DNA of 64,000 nt from Gammaproteobacteria bacterium (GCA_016209015.1 JACQWY010000038.1:1-64000); one strand, 5' to 3'. Counted from the first letter of the stretch, positions 1 through 7,470 are shown. Numbers and translations: made by a program. Notes: generated from the sequence alone by a model not told the origin.

Positions 1-756
1 ACGCCGGATGCGCTCTGCCGGCTCCGCGTGATCGAAAGTCGCGTGAACCTGCTTGCGAAGGACGCAGATTTGCCGAAGCTCATCGGAAGTATCAAGGCCG
101 CGAAACTCGAGGATTTAAAGCTCGTGGTCGTGGACACGCTGAACCGCGCCATGCCGGGCGGCAACGAGAATGCGAGCGAAGATATGGGCCTGATGATTGA
201 TGCGGCGAGCGCGATAGTGTCCGCGATGGGCTGCACTTTCGTTTACATCCATCACTCGGGCAAGGAAGAGGCGAAGGGCTCGCGGGGGCATTCGAGCCTC
301 AAGGCCGCAACGGAATTTGAGATCAGCATCCGCCGCCATGGCGACATACGCGACATCTACGTCGAGAAGGTACGAGACGCCGAGGACGGATACACGCTTG
401 CGGCCTTCACGCTGGAATCGGTTGGCTCGTCTGTCGTCGTCGCGCCGACCGATGCGCGGCCGGAGCGCGCGTCCCGCAATCGGCTCACGGGCGCCGAGCA
501 GGCTGCGTTAGACGCCCTGCACGCCGTGCTCGATGACCGAAAGCGCCGCCGCGACCCTCCTGTGGGGTTGCTGGATCATGGCGCGAAGCAAGGCCAGCTC
601 GTGGTCACTATCGAGGATTGGCGGCAAGAGGTGTACGCGCGGAAGGGAGCGGACTTCTCACAGGACGCGAAGAGAAAGGAGTTTCAGAGGGGCCGCGCCG
701 GCCTGCAACGTAAGCAGCGCGTGATGATTCACGAGGAATTCGCATGGCTGGCGTAA
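1..756 (+). CDS. RepA-like AAA ATPase/helicase, C-terminal part (5' end outside window)
   Basis: The frame is open from base 1 with 251 residues visible, so the N-terminal part with the Walker A loop lies upstream of the window. The visible part has a Walker B strand (LKLVVVDTLNRAMPGG), then VYIHHSGKEEAKGSRGHSSL, the pattern of RecA-fold RepA/AAA_25 ATPases of plasmids, phages and integrative elements, which load or act as hexameric helicases. The last ~90 residues are charged and probably a separate DNA-binding or regulatory tail. The GGGACA repeat cluster starts within three bases of the stop codon, a common arrangement for replication genes and their control sites. The family call is from motifs only. 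A primase/helicase of a satellite element is the main alternative. Confidence 0.7.
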   Translation, partial: TPDALCRLRVIESRVNLLAKDADLPKLIGSIKAAKLEDLKLVVVDTLNRAMPGGNENASEDMGLMIDAASAIVSAMGCTFVYIHHSGKEEAKGSRGHSSLKAATEFEISIRRHGDIRDIYVEKVRDAEDGYTLAAFTLESVGSSVVVAPTDARPERASRNRLTGAEQAALDALHAVLDDRKRRRDPPVGLLDHGAKQGQLVVTIEDWRQEVYARKGADFSQDAKRKEFQRGRAGLQRKQRVMIHEEFAWLA

Positions 757-758
757 GC

Positions 759-847
759 GGGACAGGACGGGACAAACCGGGACAATTGTCCCGCCGTGTA
801 CCGGGACAGGACGGGACATATACCTTTAGGTATGTCCTGTCTCGTCC
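759..847. repeat. GGGACA direct repeats plus inverted repeat (possible iterons or regulator sites)
   Basis: The 16-mer GGGACAGGACGGGACA occurs at 759-774 and again at 803-818, with another GGGACA at 779-784. A near-palindrome follows: GGACGGGACATATACC, loop TTTA, then GGTATGTCCTGTCTCGTCC up to 847, so the second direct repeat also forms the left arm of a hairpin. The cluster sits right after the RepA-like gene and before a small basic protein gene. Iteron-like replication sites, operators or a recombination site would all fit. The function is inferred from position and repeat structure only. Confidence 0.6.
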
Positions 848-955
848 GGCCCGGTCGTCCTAGTGAAAGGGGGGGGAAGACGTTTGCCCAAGATAAAATG
901 TGATGATTTACGTTGCTTTCGCTGAAGCCGAAGACTTTCGAGCGGAACGGCACCA

Positions 956-1201
956 ATGCCGCTAACGAATGCTGAACGATGCAAACGATATAGGGCGCGA
1001 CTGAAGCGGCGGGGCAATCGTCGGCTGGACGTGCAAATTAGCGGGAGAGCGTGGGCTAAGCTCGATTTGCTGCGGAACAATTATGAAACCCTTTTGGATA
1101 CCATCGAGCGGATAATTTTTCGGCACAGAGCAGGCGACAAGAATGTCCGGGACGCGCTTCGGTCGAGCGTCAATCGCGTCATGGGCATAGAGCTGAATTA
1201 A
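956..1201 (+). CDS. Small basic protein, possible ribbon-helix-helix-like regulator
   Basis: An 81-residue ORF with an ATG start, the first gene after the repeat cluster. The N-terminal third is strongly basic (ERCKRYRARLKRRGNRRLD), followed by VQISGRAWAKLDLLRNNYE, a strand-helix pattern seen in small plasmid copy-control or RHH regulators, and a C-terminal helix. No Shine-Dalgarno sequence is obvious. Its place behind a RepA-like gene and repeats suggests replication control or an element-encoded regulator, but I cannot assign a family firmly. Bases 1202-1406 downstream hold no recognisable gene. Confidence 0.45.
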   Translation: MPLTNAERCKRYRARLKRRGNRRLDVQISGRAWAKLDLLRNNYETLLDTIERIIFRHRAGDKNVRDALRSSVNRVMGIELN

Positions 1202-1406
1202 ACGGTTTAAAGGGCCTTCGAAGTGGCCGCCACTTATGTTGCTCTGAACGATGAGAGCAGCACTGCTCTGATGAGCGCTATCAGAGGCCGCGCTTCCCCG
1301 AATGGACACCATAGCCGCATAGGCAAATAATGCTCTGAGCACGGGTTAGAGTCTCGAAGTATGCATGGGCTTTGCCACGGGTAAGGCGCAAAACCGGGGG
1401 GCTTCG

Positions 1407-1760
1407 ATGAACAAGCACGCGGCACTCTTTTTAACCGCACTAGCAGCGGCGGGCTGTGTTCCGCATGAGAGCGCAATTCGGCAACAGCAACAGCACGCAA
1501 ACGAGTTAGCGGCCCAATGTTCCGCTTACGGATTCACTCCGAAAACTCCGGAGTTTTCGAACTGCCTCATGGTAGTGGATCAGCAACAGAAGTCCGCCCA
1601 GGCTCAGCAGCGTGCGGCAGCTTCCGACTCGCTGAACGCTCTAAGCACCTCGCTGATTCAAATGGGCCAGCCGAGACCGTTGATTCCCGCTCCGCAGGCG
1701 CCCACCCATACGCAATGCTGGCGACTGACAAATGGCGCGTTGAACTGTATTTCGAACTGA
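1407..1760 (+). CDS. Small predicted lipoprotein
   Basis: The start at 1407 follows a GGGGGG stretch and gives MNKHAALFLTALAAAGC, a short n-region, hydrophobic h-region and an AAGC lipobox, so Cys-17 would be the lipidated residue. The mature ~100 residues are Gln/Ala-rich (QQQQHANELAAQ, QQQKSAQAQQRAAA) with three further cysteines, probably a short coiled segment plus a disulfide-bonded tail. An upstream in-frame start at 1365 would put 14 residues in front of the signal peptide and is less likely. Similar small lipoproteins are common cargo or lysis-related genes of mobile elements. The specific role is unknown. Confidence 0.6.
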   Translation: MNKHAALFLTALAAAGCVPHESAIRQQQQHANELAAQCSAYGFTPKTPEFSNCLMVVDQQQKSAQAQQRAAASDSLNALSTSLIQMGQPRPLIPAPQAPTHTQCWRLTNGALNCISN

Positions 1761-1761
1761 G

Positions 1762-2142
1762 TTGGTTCGACACTCTGACACCTACAACTATCCCGTTACC
1801 CGAGAATCATCCGTCGCAACGCTTGGCGCCGGCAGGGATATTCTCCCGAGGTTTATTGAAGAAGCCGAGAATTCTCACTACTACATGACGATTCAGCGCG
1901 TTAAATCGCATTATCAGCATATGGACAAGGAAACTCGGAAAGGGCTGCGCGAGTTGGCGCTGGTTTTGGATGCCGCGGCGGAGTTGCTTACTTCGCTGCT
2001 TAATCATGCGCGAGGCGGTGAGTTACCGAGCCGCCATTTGGTTAGTGAGGCGGGGCGAATGATTGACACATTGAACGCATGCAGGCGCGATATTGAGCGC
2101 GAGCGTGCTTCCGGCGCAGACGTACCGGACGCTATGCACTAA
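1762..2142 (+). CDS. Hypothetical protein, helical
   Basis: The frame opens with TTG at 1762 directly after the lipoprotein stop. An in-frame ATG at 1885 would give a shorter protein of about 85 residues beginning MTIQRVKSHYQHMDKETRK. The segment after that ATG is predicted helical, with a Leu/Ala-rich stretch (ELALVLDAAAELLTSLL) and a charged C-terminal helix. I recognise no family. It lies on the same strand as the lipoprotein and may be cotranscribed. Start choice and reality of the N-terminal 41 residues are uncertain. Confidence 0.4.
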   Translation: MVRHSDTYNYPVTRESSVATLGAGRDILPRFIEEAENSHYYMTIQRVKSHYQHMDKETRKGLRELALVLDAAAELLTSLLNHARGGELPSRHLVSEAGRMIDTLNACRRDIERERASGADVPDAMH

Positions 2143-2213
2143 CACTGCGAATGAGGACGGTAACCAGCTACCGATGAGCAATTTCGGAGCTCCGCAGGCA
2201 CTCTCGGTACGGC

Positions 2214-2684
2214 TCAAGATGGGCTTTTTTGGATTGCGTTATCGCCGCTGACAGTCGCTAGCTTCGAACCGTCGCGAATAAGCATTCGTCCTGCACGAAG
2301 TATCTCTGTCGTTTCCGTCTCGGCTTCTACGCGTATTGCGCATTCCTCACCGATCGGGAGGGGAGACATCACGAACAGAGCCGTTGCGGTAAATAGCGTC
2401 GCATCGGATAGCCGCGCGGTATCGGGAGTAGCACGTAGAATCGACTCATCAAACACGGACTCGGCAATAATTTCATCATTGAGCCGAACGCGGAAGGTCA
2501 ATCGCTCGAACATCCAATCAATTGGAGTGCACGCTTTCATATGAACACACAACTTCGTCAGAACTGCTGGAAGCGATTCGACAATTATGTCCTGACTATA
2601 GCAGCCCATAAGGGAAAACTTGTTCCCCACCTCGTGGCGGATGTCGTCACAGAACTGCGCAGTTAGAAACCGGCCTTGCCGCAT
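2214..2684 (-). CDS. DUF6941-like protein coupled to a toxin-antitoxin pair
   Basis: About 156 residues from ATG 2684, with an alternative GTG at 2687. The N-terminus reads FLTAQFCDDIRHEVGNKFSL, the pattern of a beta-rich family of unknown function (DUF6941-like) that I recognise only loosely. The rest alternates strands and includes a predicted C2-like beta sandwich region. The antitoxin gene stops (TAG, 2687-2689) within two bases of this start, so the three minus-strand genes 3485 to 2214 probably form one operon with coupled translation. It does not resemble the SecB-like chaperone of toxin-antitoxin-chaperone loci. Function unknown. Confidence 0.6.
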   Translation of the reverse strand: MRQGRFLTAQFCDDIRHEVGNKFSLMGCYSQDIIVESLPAVLTKLCVHMKACTPIDWMFERLTFRVRLNDEIIAESVFDESILRATPDTARLSDATLFTATALFVMSPLPIGEECAIRVEAETETTEILRAGRMLIRDGSKLATVSGDNAIQKSPS

Positions 2685-2686
2685 CA

Positions 2687-3145
2687 CTATGCAACCTTCC
2701 CAGCCCGTTGGGTCCGTACCGCTGCGAAAATTCGCGACGCATTTTGTTCAAGCGCTTCCGCTATCCGTGCAATCAAATCGGTCCCAGGGTCAGTCTTACC
2801 CATTTCTATGCGTGCTATATGAGGTTGGCTCGTGCCCACTCTAGCGGCGAGTTGCGCTTGAGATAATCCCGCCGCTAGGCGTAGCGACGCCAATGATTCG
2901 GGCTCTATTGAGTCTAATTCGCGCGAGAGCTTCCGACGCGCTTCCGCCACGAGTTCCGCCATAGCCGGATCATCCTCAAATTCCCCTCGCAGGGAATCGA
3001 AGCTAACGGTATTCGAGAGCGGCACCGGACGCGGCGCGTCGAAAACCCGGAAAAGCACAGTCCCGTCTGAACTAGTGGGCTCAGGACGTGATGCTTCGCC
3101 AATCTTCCAAGATTCTCTTACTGAGAGGGTGGTTGAGGTCGTCAT
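2687..3145 (-). CDS. XRE-family antitoxin with C-terminal helix-turn-helix (HigA-like)
   Basis: A 152-residue protein from ATG 3145, with GGAG about 12 bases upstream. Residues ~80-140 form a Cro/C1-type HTH (LRLAAGLSQAQLAARVGTSQ, then IARIEMGKTDPG). The N-terminal ~75 residues are polar and would be the toxin-binding, proteolysis-prone part. The gene overlaps the 3' end of the upstream toxin gene by about 65 bases in another frame. Toxin-first order with an HTH antitoxin is typical of HigBA-type modules. The antitoxin would repress its own operon and neutralise the toxin. An internal start is possible. Confidence 0.75.
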   Translation of the reverse strand: MTTSTTLSVRESWKIGEASRPEPTSSDGTVLFRVFDAPRPVPLSNTVSFDSLRGEFEDDPAMAELVAEARRKLSRELDSIEPESLASLRLAAGLSQAQLAARVGTSQPHIARIEMGKTDPGTDLIARIAEALEQNASRIFAAVRTQRAGKVA

Positions 3146-3485
3146 AGTCAATCTCGCTCCGATGAACGACGGCTAGGATGCACAGTTGTTTGGTTTGCCA
3201 GTGGTAACCGTAAATCGCTCGGTAGTCGAATACCGTTGAATCGATTGCCTTCAGTCGCCAAAGATTCAATTTTCTTTTAGCTGCCTCGTTCCATTCGGCA
3301 ACATCCACTAAGGTCGCGCCAAATCGATTCGGCCCGTGAGTCGTCAATTTGTCGAGAAATTGGGGATCGGCTTGAATTTGTTCGATCACCACATATAGAT
3401 CCGCCGCCGCGAGCGGGTTTGACGCCTTGAGCCGCAACAGATCACCGCGCGCGTTTTCGTGTACGTCAACGTGCACTATATGCAA
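3081..3485 (-). CDS. RelE/HigB-like type II toxin
   Basis: 134 residues from TTG 3485, directly after an in-frame TAA, with GTG 3476 as the only close alternative start. The C-terminal half carries the RelE-fold signature LWRLKAIDSTVFDYRAIYGY followed by a strand ending in VVHRSE, as in ribosome-dependent mRNA interferases of the HigB group. The N-terminal half is helical. It is upstream of and overlapping the XRE antitoxin gene. Such toxins cut translated mRNA, and the pair would stabilise the mobile element next to the tRNA gene. Family placement is by motif and gene order. Bases 3486-3648 beyond it contain no gene. Confidence 0.7.
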   Translation of the reverse strand: MHIVHVDVHENARGDLLRLKASNPLAAADLYVVIEQIQADPQFLDKLTTHGPNRFGATLVDVAEWNEAAKRKLNLWRLKAIDSTVFDYRAIYGYHWQTKQLCILAVVHRSEIDYDDLNHPLSKRILEDWRSITS

Positions 3486-3648
3486 TTAGGTATTATAGCG
3501 GCAACCGGCGTTTGCGGCTGCGAGTGGTCTTTGAGAACTGCTTCCGATACGGCTTCATGATCTGGAGCTCGTTTGTATATCGGTTTGTAGATGAAGGGGG
3601 AAGGTGTTCTTGTAACGTAATGGATTTAAGGAGTTATTTTTATTTTTA

Positions 3649-3675
3649 TGGCGGAGAGGGCGGGATTCGAACCCG
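3649..3675. other. Probable attachment-site half (3' end of tRNA-Ser)
   Basis: The tRNA 3' end (T arm, acceptor and CCA) is the usual crossover site of tyrosine-recombinase elements. Here the lower-GC DNA with a RepA-like gene and toxin-antitoxin genes begins immediately on the 3' side. The second copy of the att sequence and the integrase are not in the window, so the exact core length cannot be seen. This is an inference from position and composition. Confidence 0.4.
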
Positions 3676-3739
3676 CGATACGCTGTTAACGTATACACAC
3701 TTTCCAGGCGTGCTCCTTAAGCCACTCGGACACCTCTCC
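3649..3739 (-). tRNA. tRNA-Ser (anticodon GGA), CCA encoded
   Basis: A 91-base type II tRNA starting GGAGAGGTGTCCGAGTGGCT at 3739. The 5' acceptor GGAGAGG pairs with CCTCTCC before the discriminator G and CCA at 3649-3651. The T arm is GCGGGTTCGAATCCCGC. A long variable arm built around GTATACGTTAACAGCGTAT is characteristic of serine tRNAs. The anticodon GGA is at 3703-3705 and reads UCC/UCU codons. It marks the border between the accessory stretch on its 3' side and the conserved flagellar block on its 5' side. Confidence 0.96.
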
Positions 3740-3830
3740 CCGGAATGCCATCGCGAGGAGCACGCTCCTTGTGCGGCGCGAAAGCGCGGCAAGGGTAAAC
3801 CAGATGGACGGGCCGGTGCAACGCCGATGA

Positions 3831-4253
3831 CTAGGCGGCTTCGGGGCGTCGCTGCAGGCGGGCGAGCAGTTCCAGTTCGCCCTGCGTGAGGTCACAGAGA
3901 TCGGAGATTTCGTCGAGGGGCATACCCTTCGCCATGAGCTTTCCTGCCTGGGCGATCGCGGCTTCAGTGTCGGCGCTGGGCTCGGTGTGCTGGATCTGGG
4001 CGAGGATCGTGCGCTCGCGGCGCGACTGTTCGCGGACGCGATCGCCCAGCTCGCGGGAACAGGTGAGCAAAGCCTGGAACTGTTGTTCGAGCGCGTCACG
4101 CTGCCGCCGCTCGGTGTCGACTGCCGCGGTCAGCGCCGCGATGCGCCGCGATTGCGCACGCAACGCGGCAAGCACGACGACGAGCGTGACGGCGCTCGCG
4201 CCGGCGGCGACCCAGGCGATGGGCAGTTCAAGCATAAGTGTCGATGTGCTCAT
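3831..4253 (-). CDS. DUF2802 protein at the end of the chemotaxis operon
   Basis: 140 residues from ATG 4253, with an in-frame ATG at 4235 that overlaps the stop of the small upstream ORF. A single N-terminal membrane helix (IAWVAAGASAVTLVVVLAAL) is followed by a basic-acidic coiled coil, then a C-terminal helical motif AKGMPLDEISDLCDLTQGEL typical of DUF2802. In Pseudomonas-type loci a DUF2802 gene also follows the last cheW. The C-terminal motif resembles a small DNA- or protein-binding helix-turn-helix, but no function is established. It is probably a membrane-anchored accessory protein of the polar chemotaxis/flagellar locus. Confidence 0.8.
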   Translation of the reverse strand: MSTSTLMLELPIAWVAAGASAVTLVVVLAALRAQSRRIAALTAAVDTERRQRDALEQQFQALLTCSRELGDRVREQSRRERTILAQIQHTEPSADTEAAIAQAGKLMAKGMPLDEISDLCDLTQGELELLARLQRRPEAA

Positions 4254-4413
4254 CGCCGGCGGGCTCGGGAGGTTCCTGATCGTCTCGTTCGACGGCGGGC
4301 GCGGGTGGTTGCGGCGGCGGTTTGCGCTGGCGATCGGCGTGCGTGCGGTCCGGCTGGATGCGCTGGCTGCGCGGTACGCCAGCCGGAGGGGTCACCTGCC
4401 TGGTATCCACCAT
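4228..4413 (-). CDS. Possible small proline-rich protein between cheW and DUF2802
   Basis: A 61-residue ORF starting ATG 4413, 15 bases after the cheW stop, with a good GAGGAG ribosome-binding site. It ends inside the start region of the DUF2802 gene, so the three frames could be translationally coupled. The product is disordered: Pro, Arg and Gln rich in the middle (RQRKPPPQPPAPAVERDD) with an acidic tail. There is no homology I can recognise. The strong Shine-Dalgarno and tight packing favour a real gene. High GC and low complexity argue caution. Confidence 0.4.
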   Translation of the reverse strand: MVDTRQVTPPAGVPRSQRIQPDRTHADRQRKPPPQPPAPAVERDDQEPPEPAGDEHIDTYA

Positions 4414-4428
4414 GGCACGCTCCTCGCA

Positions 4429-4905
4429 CTAGAAGCCCATCGTCGCCTGCAGGTCTTCGGGCACGATGAGCTTGCCGAGGTCGACGAGGATCAGGATTTC
4501 GCCGTCGTGGCTGTACACGCCCTGGATATAGCGCGAATTCTCGTCGTTACCGATGCTCGGCGCGGAATCGATGTCCGACATCTGGATGTTCACGACTTCG
4601 GCGACGCTGTCCACGAGCAAGCCCACGATCACTTTGTTGCACTCGACGATCATGATGCGGGTCTGGTCGGAGATGTTCTGCTTCGGCAGGCCGAACAGGT
4701 CGCGCGTGTCGAGCACGGTGACGACATTGCCGCGCAGATTGATGATGCCCATTACGGCATGCGGCGCCCCGGGCACGGGCGCGACTTCCGTCATGCGCAG
4801 GACTTCCTGGACCTGCATGACGTTGATGCCGTAAATCTCCTCGGCGAGGCGGAAGGTCACCCACCGGTAGAACTGGTTGTCTTTGGCTTTTGTCACGGCG
4901 TTCAT
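4429..4905 (-). CDS. cheW: Chemotaxis adaptor CheW
   Basis: 158 residues, the normal size for a single CheW domain, from ATG 4905 preceded by GAGGTGG. Recognisable signatures are WVTFRLAEEIYGINVMQVQE near the N-terminus, PHAVMGIINLRGNVVTVLD in the middle and EILILVDLGKLI at the end. CheW links chemoreceptors to CheA in the membrane-associated array. It lies downstream of parP on the same strand and is the penultimate or last conserved gene of the cheA operon. No receptor or cheR gene is nearby, so those must be elsewhere in the genome. Confidence 0.95.
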   Translation of the reverse strand: MNAVTKAKDNQFYRWVTFRLAEEIYGINVMQVQEVLRMTEVAPVPGAPHAVMGIINLRGNVVTVLDTRDLFGLPKQNISDQTRIMIVECNKVIVGLLVDSVAEVVNIQMSDIDSAPSIGNDENSRYIQGVYSHDGEILILVDLGKLIVPEDLQATMGF

Positions 4906-5021
4906 GGACCCACCTCGTTATGGTCTTCGGGCCTGCGGGTACGTCAAATTCTTGTCGCTATCCGTTCCCGCCAAAGCTGAGTTGCATTCTGCATGCCAAT
5001 ACCGCGTATGAGGACGACGGC

Positions 5022-5753
5022 TCACTGACGTCCGAACATCTGCGCCAACGCCTCCACGTCGAGGATGAAGCGGGCGGGTTTCAAGGTCGTGCCGGCGATC
5101 CAGGGTTCGCTGCCGCGGTTCGTGCGCGGCCGGATCTCGTCTGGCGTCACGTTCATGACGCCGTCCACATGCACTCCCGTGACGACGATACCGGCCGACA
5201 GCGCCACGGACTCCCCACCGCGACCCGCCGCAGCGATGGCCGCGTAGGCTGCCGGCACGAGCGCGACGACGTCGATCTCTACAGCGGTGTCGGATGCGGC
5301 GCTGGCGAGGGCGAACTGGGGCAGCGCGAAGCGCAGCGGGCCGACCCGGAACGAGATCATCGCCGACGGATCGGACGCCGCTGCCGGCGCCGTCACGGCG
5401 AGCGGCGGCTCTTCCGCTGGAATCGATGCAGGCGCTTCGTCCTGCGGTGTCGCCTCGGGCAGGGCGGCGCTCACCGGCTCGGAGGATGCGACGGGCATCG
5501 GGATTTCCGGATCCCGCATCGACTCGCTCGCGGCGGCTTCGCTGCCGGCGTCGGCGACCGGGGCGGCGTCGGTTTCGGGCGCGGGCACGAGCACCGCCTC
5601 GTCCACCGCGGCGGCAGAGGCGACCGGCAGTATGGCCGGTCCGGTCGTCTCCGGAACGTCTGCCGCGACATCGAGGCCGGCGAGATGCTCGCCCAGATAC
5701 TGTTCGACGATGGTCCGCGTGGAGCGGGTCGGCATGACGACGAGTTCGCTCAT
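5022..5753 (-). CDS. parP: ParP-like protein: Ala/Pro-rich linker plus CheW-like (AIF) domain
   Basis: 243 residues from ATG 5753, which overlaps the parC stop as ATGA. Residues 1-25 are a conserved-looking head (VEQYLGEHLAG). Residues ~30-130 are an Ala/Pro/Glu-rich disordered linker. The last ~110 form a divergent CheW-like domain beginning MISFRVGPLRFALPQ and ending FILDVEALAQMFG. In Vibrio, ParP sits between parC and cheW and uses this domain to integrate into receptor-CheA arrays and hold them at the flagellated pole. The same gene order here supports the assignment. A generic second CheW is the alternative. Confidence 0.8.
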   Translation of the reverse strand: MSELVVMPTRSTRTIVEQYLGEHLAGLDVAADVPETTGPAILPVASAAAVDEAVLVPAPETDAAPVADAGSEAAASESMRDPEIPMPVASSEPVSAALPEATPQDEAPASIPAEEPPLAVTAPAAASDPSAMISFRVGPLRFALPQFALASAASDTAVEIDVVALVPAAYAAIAAAGRGGESVALSAGIVVTGVHVDGVMNVTPDEIRPRTNRGSEPWIAGTTLKPARFILDVEALAQMFGRQ

Positions 5754-6547
5754 CCCACTATCCTCAATTGTGCGCGTCCACCGTTCTCGAGCACGTATTC
5801 GAGCAGGCGCTCGTAAGCCTGGCTGCCCTTCGCGTTCGGCTGCCAGGTGGTGAGCGGCCGGCCGAGGCGGCTCGCTTCCCGAAACTGGGTATCGACCGGG
5901 ATCACGTCGTCCCACAACTTGATGTCGCGACGCATGCGGAGCGTTTCCACCGTATCGTTCGAGGCCCGGGTGCGACGATCGAACATCGTCGGCACCACCA
6001 CGTAGGGCAGCGGTTGGCCGCGCGACTTCTCGATCATCGTGATCGTACCGAGCAGACGGTCGACGGACTGCGCGGCGAGGAATTCCGTCTGCACGGGCAC
6101 GATGAGCTTTTCGCAGCACACGAGCGCGTTGACGACGAGCACGCCCAGCGTCGGCGGGCAATCGATGAGGCAGAAATCGTAGCGACCGGCGATCGACTTC
6201 AACGCCCGTGCGAGCACGAGTCCCATGCCCTGCTTCTGGCCGAAACGGCGTTCGAGCGAGATGAGCGCGGTCGAGCTCGGCACGAGATCGAAGCCACCGG
6301 CACGCGTCGGGTGGATGGAGTCGGCGAGGTCGGCGCTCTGATCACGCCCCGCGGCGTCGAAGAGCGTATAGGCGTTCGGTTCGACGACGTCGGGATTGAG
6401 TCCGAGGTAGCTGGTCAACGAGCCGTGCGGGTCGAGATCGACCATCAGGGTCCGCCAGCCGCGCTTGTGCAGACTGCCGGCGAGACTGACCGTCGTGGTG
6501 GTCTTGCCGACGCCACCTTTCTGGGCCGCTACCGTCCAAATCTTCAT
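5750..6547 (-). CDS. parC: ParA-family ATPase ParC, polar localisation of chemotaxis arrays
   Basis: 265 residues with a deviant Walker A at the N-terminus ([19 protein letters not shown]), the DLDPHGSLTSYLGL switch strand and DFCLIDCPPTLGVLVVNALV, all typical of ParA/MinD ATPases. Without an adjacent parB, and between motD and parP in a che operon, it matches the ParC orphan ParA that directs chemotaxis arrays to the cell pole in polar flagellates. The start at 6547 overlaps the motD stop as ATGA. The order motC-motD-parC-parP-cheW is like that of Pseudomonas. Confidence 0.9.
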   Translation of the reverse strand: MKIWTVAAQKGGVGKTTTTVSLAGSLHKRGWRTLMVDLDPHGSLTSYLGLNPDVVEPNAYTLFDAAGRDQSADLADSIHPTRAGGFDLVPSSTALISLERRFGQKQGMGLVLARALKSIAGRYDFCLIDCPPTLGVLVVNALVCCEKLIVPVQTEFLAAQSVDRLLGTITMIEKSRGQPLPYVVVPTMFDRRTRASNDTVETLRMRRDIKLWDDVIPVDTQFREASRLGRPLTTWQPNAKGSQAYERLLEYVLENGGRAQLRIVG

Positions 6548-7470
6548 GGTTCCATCTCCGCCGCCGGTGGCAGTTGGGTGATGCGCTGGAGCGTGCGCGC
6601 CGGCAGTTCTTCGCGCCCGCCCGGCACGGCATCGTCGGCCGGTCCGGCCATGCCCATGCCATCGAACTTCGACACCGCGATCACCACGCGGCGGTTCTTG
6701 CGTCGGCCGGCATCCGTGCTGTTGTCGGCTATCGGCCGGAATTCGCCGAAACCCACTGCGGCGAGCTTCGTGGGCGCGATCCCCGCTTTCACCAGCCCGT
6801 CGGCGATGGACGCGGCACGCGACGCCGAGAGATGCCAGTTCGAAGCATAGCGCCCGCCCGCGATCGCCACGTTGTCCGTGAAGCCCTCGACGCGGATCGG
6901 TTTGTCGAACTTCACGAGCTCGGGCGCCATGCGCTCGAGCACGGGGCGCGCCGCTTCGTTCACGTCGGCACTACCCGTGCGGAACAGGAGCTCGCTCGAG
7001 AGCTCGAATTCGAGCCAATACTGGCCGTCGCGCACCTTCACCTGATCGTTCTTCATCAGCGGCTCGAGCAGCTTCTCGAGACGCTCCTGCGGACCGGTGC
7101 CGGTGCCGGTCGCGCCGTCGACCTGGTCGGGCGTCGCGAGCGCGATGCGCGCGCCCTCGGCGGTCACTTTGTCTTCGATGACGGCGTTCTCCAGCGTCTG
7201 CACGTGCTCGGGCGCTGCGACGATGGCCTGTGCGGGCGGCGCCCCACCACCGAGATCGATCGGCGCCTCACGCCCGGTGTGCTGAGTGAATACGGTCTGC
7301 ATGGCATCGGAGAGCACGCGGAACTTGCCCGCGTTGACAGACGATATCGAATACATCACCACGAAGAACGCGAGCAGCAGGGTGATGAAATCGGCATACG
7401 AAACGAGCCAGCGGTCGTGCGAGAGGTGCTCCTCCTCCGCATCGCGGCGGCGATAACGCGTCGTGGCCAT
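6544..7470 (-). CDS. motD: Flagellar stator protein MotD (MotB family)
   Basis: 308 residues from ATG 7470, overlapping the motC stop as ATGA. There is one N-terminal membrane helix with the proton-carrying aspartate in SYADFITLLLAFFVVMYSIS. A linker with periplasmic plug-like region follows. The OmpA-like peptidoglycan-binding domain is at about 190-285 (VEGFTDNVAIAGGRYASNWH, LSASRAASIADGLV, VGFGEFRPIADNST). It anchors the stator to peptidoglycan. The MotC/MotD name follows location in the cheA-cheB operon rather than a distinguishing residue. A second stator (MotAB) may exist elsewhere. Confidence 0.93.
   Translation of the reverse strand: MATTRYRRRDAEEEHLSHDRWLVSYADFITLLLAFFVVMYSISSVNAGKFRVLSDAMQTVFTQHTGREAPIDLGGGAPPAQAIVAAPEHVQTLENAVIEDKVTAEGARIALATPDQVDGATGTGTGPQERLEKLLEPLMKNDQVKVRDGQYWLEFELSSELLFRTGSADVNEAARPVLERMAPELVKFDKPIRVEGFTDNVAIAGGRYASNWHLSASRAASIADGLVKAGIAPTKLAAVGFGEFRPIADNSTDAGRRKNRRVVIAVSKFDGMGMAGPADDAVPGGREELPARTLQRITQLPPAAEMEP

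Noticed and set aside
2214-2684. SecB-like chaperone of a toxin-antitoxin-chaperone locus
   Set aside because: Gene order fits, but the sequence begins with an FCDDIRHEVGNKFSL motif and has none of the SecB features I would expect.
3756-3769. AGGAG-CACG-CTCCT mini-hairpin next to tRNA-Ser as a terminator
   Set aside because: It is only five base pairs, lies on the 5' side of the tRNA gene and has no U-run.
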